64,000 bases of DNA from Pyrodictiaceae archaeon (GTDB lineage: Archaea; Thermoproteota; Thermoprotei_A; Sulfolobales; Pyrodictiaceae). The stretch lies in assembly GCA_027036135.1 (NCBI GenBank), contig JALVSY010000007.1, forward strand, positions 1,138,884-1,202,883. Direction: 5' to 3'. The translations under genes and the position numbers were made by a program. The notes under the pieces are model-generated. The model was not told the DNA's origin and made no database searches. It saw nothing but the letters and a program-made list of their open reading frames with translations. This document shows, piece after piece, positions 60,005 through 64,000 of the stretch. Every line of letters begins with the position of its first letter. Position 1 is the stretch's first letter.

Positions 60005-60511
60005 TTAGCCATAATACTCTATGAGCGTATGGAGCCCTTTTATCCCGGAACGCCCAAGCTTAACCCATATTATAAGATCTTCATCCCCGCACCACAAGGC
60101 ATTCAGCTTAGCCCCCATGAGCAGGTAAACGTTCTTGCCCCATAACCGGTGCCTTGTCGGAGCACTATACCCTAGTGAGGGACCGTAGGCTTGTAGAACA
60201 CCTATTAGCTCGTTGAGAACCGTGCATGGATTCCCAGAGACCCGGCTAGCTATTAACTCGGTTCCGTCACTATAATCTACTATGACGGCGTCCTTGACCG
60301 GGATTATTGACGGGTTTCCATGAATGGCTAATATTTCCCTTACAGCTTTCTTACCGCTTACTGCCCTTACGGGGGCATATCCTCCTGGAAGACTCGGCGG
60401 ATAGGCTAGGCCAGTAGCTTTCTTCTCCAGGTAAAAGTACACTGTGAACGAAGCAATAGCGACAGATAATGCTACTACTATTATTATCCAAGTAATTTTC
60501 TCGCTTTTCAC
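60005..60511 (-). CDS. Small secreted or membrane-anchored protein
   Basis: From GTG at 60511 the protein has about 168 residues, starts with KSEKITW and one helix (about 7-27), then a mixed alpha/beta outer domain with a CTVLNELIGVL segment and a WCGDEDLIIWV strand. Two cysteines could pair. The open frame extends to 60589. No family recognised. Confidence 0.5.
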   Translation of the reverse strand: MKSEKITWIIIVVALSVAIASFTVYFYLEKKATGLAYPPSLPGGYAPVRAVSGKKAVREILAIHGNPSIIPVKDAVIVDYSDGTELIASRVSGNPCTVLNELIGVLQAYGPSLGYSAPTRHRLWGKNVYLLMGAKLNALWCGDEDLIIWVKLGRSGIKGLHTLIEYYG

Positions 60512-60652
60512 GATGCAATCTACCCGGGGAACACGGTGAACCCTGCATTGTTTAGTTAGGCATTGCGGCGCAGATATTAGGCTAGGCACCTTATTAGCTA
60601 GGGGGTCGCTTATTTTCTATAAGGATATGAATGGTGATGGGGCTAATTTTTC

Positions 60653-61333
60653 CTAGAGTGTTACCAGCCCAGCCCAGTGGGCTAGTAGTAGCAGTGCTAG
60701 GCTCACGAGGGGCACGCTAATATTGTCGTCTATGAGGCCATGCTTCTCTATAAGCGCGGCAATGAGAGCTGTTAGCGCGCCCACAGCGCCGAACAATGCT
60801 GCCCCGACCGGAATAGAGACGGCCATGAAGCCAAGGGTGCCGTCCCAGCTCTTTACTCTCCTCCTCTGCCTAATCCCCCTGATTATCCCGGTTATTCCGT
60901 CACCGAAGCTCATCAGGAATAGGGGGAATACTGCTAGCCACACGCTTATGGGCCAGGCGATGAGGACTGCTAGTGACCAGCTCAAGCAGTAGTATACCTC
61001 GCTTATGTTGCTCGGGTCCTGGAACCAGTACATGAGCCTCCCAGTCCTATGCGGTAGGTAGACGTAGAGTGCTAGCAGCAATCCTAGCAGGAAGGGAACC
61101 CAGGGCTCATGGAACAGGAACGGCACGAGGAGCGCCACGAAGCCTCCTGCGGCCATGTGGATAACCTTCCTAGCTATGTAGATTCCTACTCCCTCGCCCC
61201 ACTTCTTGGAGCCAAAGTGATAGCTCCACTTAGCAAGGCCGTGGATCGCGAAGAGAACCCAGCCAGCCAGCGGTATCGATACCAGGAAGTCCCTAATGAG
61301 TAAGCTGAGGCTCGGAGTATAGGCCTCGAGCAA
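60653..61333 (-). CDS. CTP-dependent polyprenol (dolichol/phytol-type) kinase-like membrane protein
   Basis: This 226-residue protein has about seven helices and the polyprenol kinase pattern: RKVIHMAAGG near residue 56, SFGDGITGIIRG near 145, KSWDGTLGFMAVS, then EKHGLIDDNISVPLVS near the end. The related SEC59 and VTE5 enzymes phosphorylate dolichol or phytol. In archaea this may recycle geranylgeraniol or dolichol for lipids and glycosylation. TTG start. Confidence 0.78.
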   Translation of the reverse strand: MLEAYTPSLSLLIRDFLVSIPLAGWVLFAIHGLAKWSYHFGSKKWGEGVGIYIARKVIHMAAGGFVALLVPFLFHEPWVPFLLGLLLALYVYLPHRTGRLMYWFQDPSNISEVYYCLSWSLAVLIAWPISVWLAVFPLFLMSFGDGITGIIRGIRQRRRVKSWDGTLGFMAVSIPVGAALFGAVGALTALIAALIEKHGLIDDNISVPLVSLALLLLAHWAGLVTL

Positions 61334-61398
61334 CCTAGATCAGCCCTTCACTGCGCAATGGGTGTTATCGTCGTGTACTGTGCTGTTCTGCTCTGGGG

Positions 61399-61407
61399 TA
61401 TTTAAAG
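61399..61407 (+). promoter_or_regulatory. TATA box for the ATPase at 61470
   Basis: TATTTAAAG lies 63 bases before the TTG at 61470. The expected transcript start falls near 61430, so the two palindromes at 61433-61461 occupy the first 30 bases of the leader. Confidence 0.5.
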
Positions 61408-61432
61408 GGAGACCTGGGGAAGAGCATAAGAA

Positions 61433-61461
61433 GTTACCTAGGTAACAGATTACCTGGGTAA
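61433..61461. promoter_or_regulatory. Tandem palindromic operators before the ATPase gene
   Basis: GTTACCTAGGTAAC (61433-61446) is a perfect 14-bp dyad. Sixteen bases on, TTACCTGGGTAA (61450-61461) repeats it with one central difference. The spacing is near one and a half helical turns. Two adjoining sites of the same sequence suggest cooperative binding by a dimeric repressor, right at the transcript start. The binding protein is not known. Confidence 0.6.
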
Positions 61462-61469
61462 CCAGAGAG

Positions 61470-62426
61470 TTGTTGTTCGACCTGCGCCCCAAGGAGAAGA
61501 GGAGCGAGCTATACGACCGCGAAGAGGAGCTAGAGAGGCTCCACCGACTAGCTAGGACCGAGTGGGTAGTGATACTGGGTAGGAGGATGAGCGGTAAGAC
61601 GTCGCTCCTAAAGACGTTCCTAAACGAGGTAGACGGGATATACGTTAACCTCTCGGGAGTGAAGAGCATCAAGGGCCTCATAGAGGAGCTTGCACGGCAC
61701 ATAAGAGACATAAAGCTCTCACTAAGCATAGGGCCCCTAAGCGTTTCCTGGACAAGGCTAGCAGAGGACATATTCTCGCGCCTAGAGGGCAAAGTAATAG
61801 GGCTCGACGAGGCCCAGGAGCTACCCAGCAACTATGCTCTCAAGCTCTTCAAGAAGATATGGGACACCTATGACGTGAGAATAGTGTTCACCGGCTCCAT
61901 GATGGGGCTTCTCCAGCGCCTACTAGAACCAGGCCCAAGCAGCCCCCTCTACGGCAGGCAGCCGGCGAGGATAATGCTGCGCCCCTTTACCAGGGAGCAG
62001 AGCCTAGGCTTTCTCAGGAGAGGCTTCGAGGAGTGCAGAATGAGAATAAGAGAGAGCGAGCTAGAGGAGGCAGTGGAGAGACTCGATGGCTACCCCGGGT
62101 GGCTAACCTACTACGGCAACGCTAGGTGCATCCGAGGCATGGATCACGAGGCAGCGCTCAGCTACGTGTACAACGAGGGTAAGCAAGTGCTCCTCGAGGA
62201 GCTCAAGCGCTTCCTCTCAACTAGGCGAAACCCCGAGCTCTATACTAGGCTTCTACGCCTCCTACCAGCTACGTGGAGCCAGTTGCTAAGAGCGCTACAA
62301 GTAAACCCTAAGACACTGCGCGACGCACTGAGAAGCCTAGAGGGGGCAATGATTGTTGAGAAGATAGGGAGCACGTACACGATACCCGATCCCGTTATGC
62401 GTGCACTCGTTTACGAGCTACAGTGA
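61470..62426 (+). CDS. Archaeal AAA+ ATPase
   Basis: This 318-residue protein has a YDREEELERL lead-in, Walker A GRRMSGKTSLLK near residues 37-48, Walker B VIGLDEAQ near residue 111, sensor VFTGSMMG, and a winged-helix C-terminus (about 240-318). The DUF234 domain found on the ATPase at 5.7 kb is absent. The role of this class is unknown. TTG at 61470 or the next TTG. Its end overlaps the convergent gene by nine bases. Confidence 0.85.
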   Translation: MLFDLRPKEKRSELYDREEELERLHRLARTEWVVILGRRMSGKTSLLKTFLNEVDGIYVNLSGVKSIKGLIEELARHIRDIKLSLSIGPLSVSWTRLAEDIFSRLEGKVIGLDEAQELPSNYALKLFKKIWDTYDVRIVFTGSMMGLLQRLLEPGPSSPLYGRQPARIMLRPFTREQSLGFLRRGFEECRMRIRESELEEAVERLDGYPGWLTYYGNARCIRGMDHEAALSYVYNEGKQVLLEELKRFLSTRRNPELYTRLLRLLPATWSQLLRALQVNPKTLRDALRSLEGAMIVEKIGSTYTIPDPVMRALVYELQ

Positions 62427-63296
62427 CCTGGTATCCATGCTCCACTTCTTCACGAGGCGACTTAGTCCCCGGAACCCATAGCCAGCCTTAACGAGCCGGA
62501 GCACCCGGTCCCGGCTCTCAGGGGATATGTAGCTACCACCTATTACGTGGAAGCCAAGGAGACGAGCACTCAGTGGGTGAAAGCTACTCGTTGGACCAAC
62601 AACACTCACTAGCTTGGGCTCAGCGTGCAGGAGCGCAGCCCAGAGCCTGGGGTCAACGAGACTAGCGCCTGTGGCCACGACCTTGTCGAAGGCGTCAAGC
62701 TCCACTAGGAGCTGGTTACCAGGCCTAGCCTCTAAGCCGCGCTCAGAGGCCTCACGCCTATGAACAGGGTTATCCTCGTATAACACGACGTTCTCCCTGC
62801 CAACGCTCTCAGCAATTATATCAGCTACTCTGTGGACATACCCGATAATAGCGACTCTCTCCCCCGGCTCCAGGCTCAACAATTCTATAAAGTCGCAATC
62901 AAAACAGACAGCCCCAGGATCATCATCTATTACAGCGTTCATGGCGGCATTGGCAGCTGCGAGGGCCAGGGAGGAGAGCAGTGGGTGCTGCCAAGCAAGC
63001 CCCATAAGCTCGCCTAGGGTATGATCCCCGAGAACCTCCTCTGGGAGAGGAGCATCACCAGTAGCGAACGCGATGCCTACGTGACCAGCCTCGGTCACCA
63101 CGTATACCCATTTCCTAGCAAGCCCAGCCTCATGTACAACAAGGGAGGCATAGCTAGACAAGCGCCCAGTAAACGGGGACAACAATGCCTCGGCAAGCGT
63201 GGTTCTCTCGCCCCAGCGCGGACGAGGAGCACAAGATAAGCCCAAGTCACGGCTAGGCAACGACCAGCACCTACAGGGAGGAGAGTCAAGCTGCAA
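62418..63296 (-). CDS. DUF364 (putative heavy-metal chelation) protein
   Basis: This 292-residue protein has the DUF364 layout. An N-terminal domain (about 28-110) includes WVYVVTEAGHVGIAF and SLALAAANAAMNA. The C-terminal Rossmann-like domain (about 135-290) has VAIIGYVHRV, LVELDAFDKVVATGASLVDP and VGPTSSFHPL. A role in metal handling has been proposed for the family from structure. TTG start at 63296 gives a 30-residue N-terminal piece with no clear fold. Confidence 0.75.
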   Translation of the reverse strand: MQLDSPPCRCWSLPSRDLGLSCAPRPRWGERTTLAEALLSPFTGRLSSYASLVVHEAGLARKWVYVVTEAGHVGIAFATGDAPLPEEVLGDHTLGELMGLAWQHPLLSSLALAAANAAMNAVIDDDPGAVCFDCDFIELLSLEPGERVAIIGYVHRVADIIAESVGRENVVLYEDNPVHRREASERGLEARPGNQLLVELDAFDKVVATGASLVDPRLWAALLHAEPKLVSVVGPTSSFHPLSARLLGFHVIGGSYISPESRDRVLRLVKAGYGFRGLSRLVKKWSMDTRSL

Positions 63297-63361
63297 GGCT
63301 ATTAGGCCTTACTCGTGGAGCGAGCACCGAGTTCATATAGGTCAAGGTTATCCGATAAGGG

Positions 63362-63859
63362 CTACTCTATATCGAATGGTATCTCTAGTAGCTCCTTGCT
63401 TCGCCTAAACCGTGGCTTACCCAGCCTTATGCGCCCGATACAACCAGTTGTCTCTGTGTGCTCCTTGTTACACGCGTTGATGTTCCAGATAGAGCCGTCA
63501 ATATCCCTTATAACTACTATGCTGAGCTCTCGCACCTCTGGCGGGACTGGGAACAAGTCATAGATGTCGTTGCCGAAGCGCTGCTCAGCCACCTCTCTTG
63601 GGAGCACTAGTACCTCTACTCCTAGGTTCTTCTCAACAGCCTCGTTAGCTAAGCGCTCTATCTCCTCTATCTCCTCCCTAGTGGGTTTGCGATTAAACTT
63701 TACAACAAGCCTGCCATGGCTCCCATTGACGTAGGTGGAGGCTGTCCACTTAGCCGCCTCGCCTAGGACGCGGACAACAGCGCCCTTAACCACGTGGAGC
63801 GCGGTATGAGTCCTAACCTCCACCGGGTACTCACGCGGACAAGAAGCCACGAGAGGCAC
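63362..63859 (-). CDS. alaX: Alanyl-tRNA editing protein, AlaX-S type
   Basis: This 165-residue protein has the zinc motifs of the AlaRS editing domain: HxxxH at H18-H22 ([11 protein letters not shown]) and CxxxH near residue 130 ([11 protein letters not shown]), followed by IGRIRL. It clears Ser- or Gly-tRNA(Ala) in trans. The length is that of the short AlaX class. GTG start follows a GGAGG-like site. Confidence 0.9.
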   Translation of the reverse strand: MPLVASCPREYPVEVRTHTALHVVKGAVVRVLGEAAKWTASTYVNGSHGRLVVKFNRKPTREEIEEIERLANEAVEKNLGVEVLVLPREVAEQRFGNDIYDLFPVPPEVRELSIVVIRDIDGSIWNINACNKEHTETTGCIGRIRLGKPRFRRSKELLEIPFDIE

Positions 63860-64000
63860 CTCCCAGTACCCCCTATACGGATAGCGCAGCGATAAATAAC
63901 GAGATAAGCCACGAGGAGAATATTTCTTCCCGTATCCAGTGTGGCGGCGAGAATGTGTAGTGGTGGTGCCGGCGCAATGGGTGTAGAGCTGCTCCGTGTA

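Noticed and set aside
63977-64000. Possible start of a rightward gene at the window edge
   Set aside because: Only eight codons are visible; no way to judge.
1-64000. CRISPR array, tRNA, rRNA, insertion sequence or origin
   Set aside because: I looked for spaced direct repeats, T-loop sequences such as GTTCGAATC, transposase motifs and repeated origin-type boxes by eye and saw none. C/D-box RNAs were considered near 15323 and 20645, but the matching D boxes are missing.

Overview
The window reads as chromosomal DNA of a hyperthermophilic crenarchaeon, most likely a Desulfurococcales member near Pyrodictium, Hyperthermus or Pyrolobus. This is inferred from archaeal TATA boxes, many GTG and TTG starts, heavy AGG/ATA/CTA codon use, archaeal gene forms (GHMP shikimate kinase, CTP-dependent riboflavin kinase, split transketolase, archaeal-type ATPases) and many toxin-antitoxin pairs. 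I found no rRNA, tRNA, CRISPR array, insertion sequence or replication origin.

From 1 to 26 kb the dominant theme is aromatic metabolism. A futalosine-type menaquinone operon (mqnC, mqnE, mqnA, mqnD) comes first. It is followed by the whole route to chorismate and its branches: aroE; a leftward aroF-aroB-aroD operon; a two-subunit transketolase able to supply erythrose 4-phosphate; a chorismate mutase/prephenate dehydrogenase (tyrA); prephenate dehydratase (pheA); aroC; aroA; and an archaeal aroK. The chorismate pathway therefore sits beside the chorismate-consuming quinone operon. tyrA and pheA are each interrupted by a one-base frame change at a conserved point. No gene for the nucleoside-cleaving step (MqnB or a deaminase) is visible.

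From 16 to 25 kb lie accessory genes: RelE-like, Doc-like and HEPN/nucleotidyltransferase toxin systems, a frame-disrupted ATPase, and a group of small membrane proteins of which at least three look like paralogues. From 27 to 45 kb the theme is the cell surface: a 1,456-residue subtilisin-family protease, a four-gene DUF4129/DUF4350/DUF58/membrane-protein operon without a visible MoxR ATPase, a DMT transporter, and a membrane-anchored C25 (gingipain-like) protease.

From 45 to 64 kb there are a HAD phosphatase next to riboflavin kinase, a remnant ATPase, a MATE transporter split into halves, two VapBC pairs, a CYTH protein, a metal-efflux CDF gene behind a clear palindromic operator, a glycosyltransferase, transport genes, a SagB-type oxidoreductase, a cobalamin adenosyltransferase-like protein, a polyprenol-kinase-like protein, an ATPase behind tandem palindromes, a DUF364 protein and an AlaX editing enzyme.

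The most intriguing signals are (i) several one-base frame breaks, three of which are +1 shifts at proline CCC/CCT codons; (ii) palindromes placed exactly where archaeal repressors act; (iii) the small membrane-protein family; and (iv) the surface-protease and DUF58 neighbourhood. All functions are read from sequence motifs by eye, without database searches.
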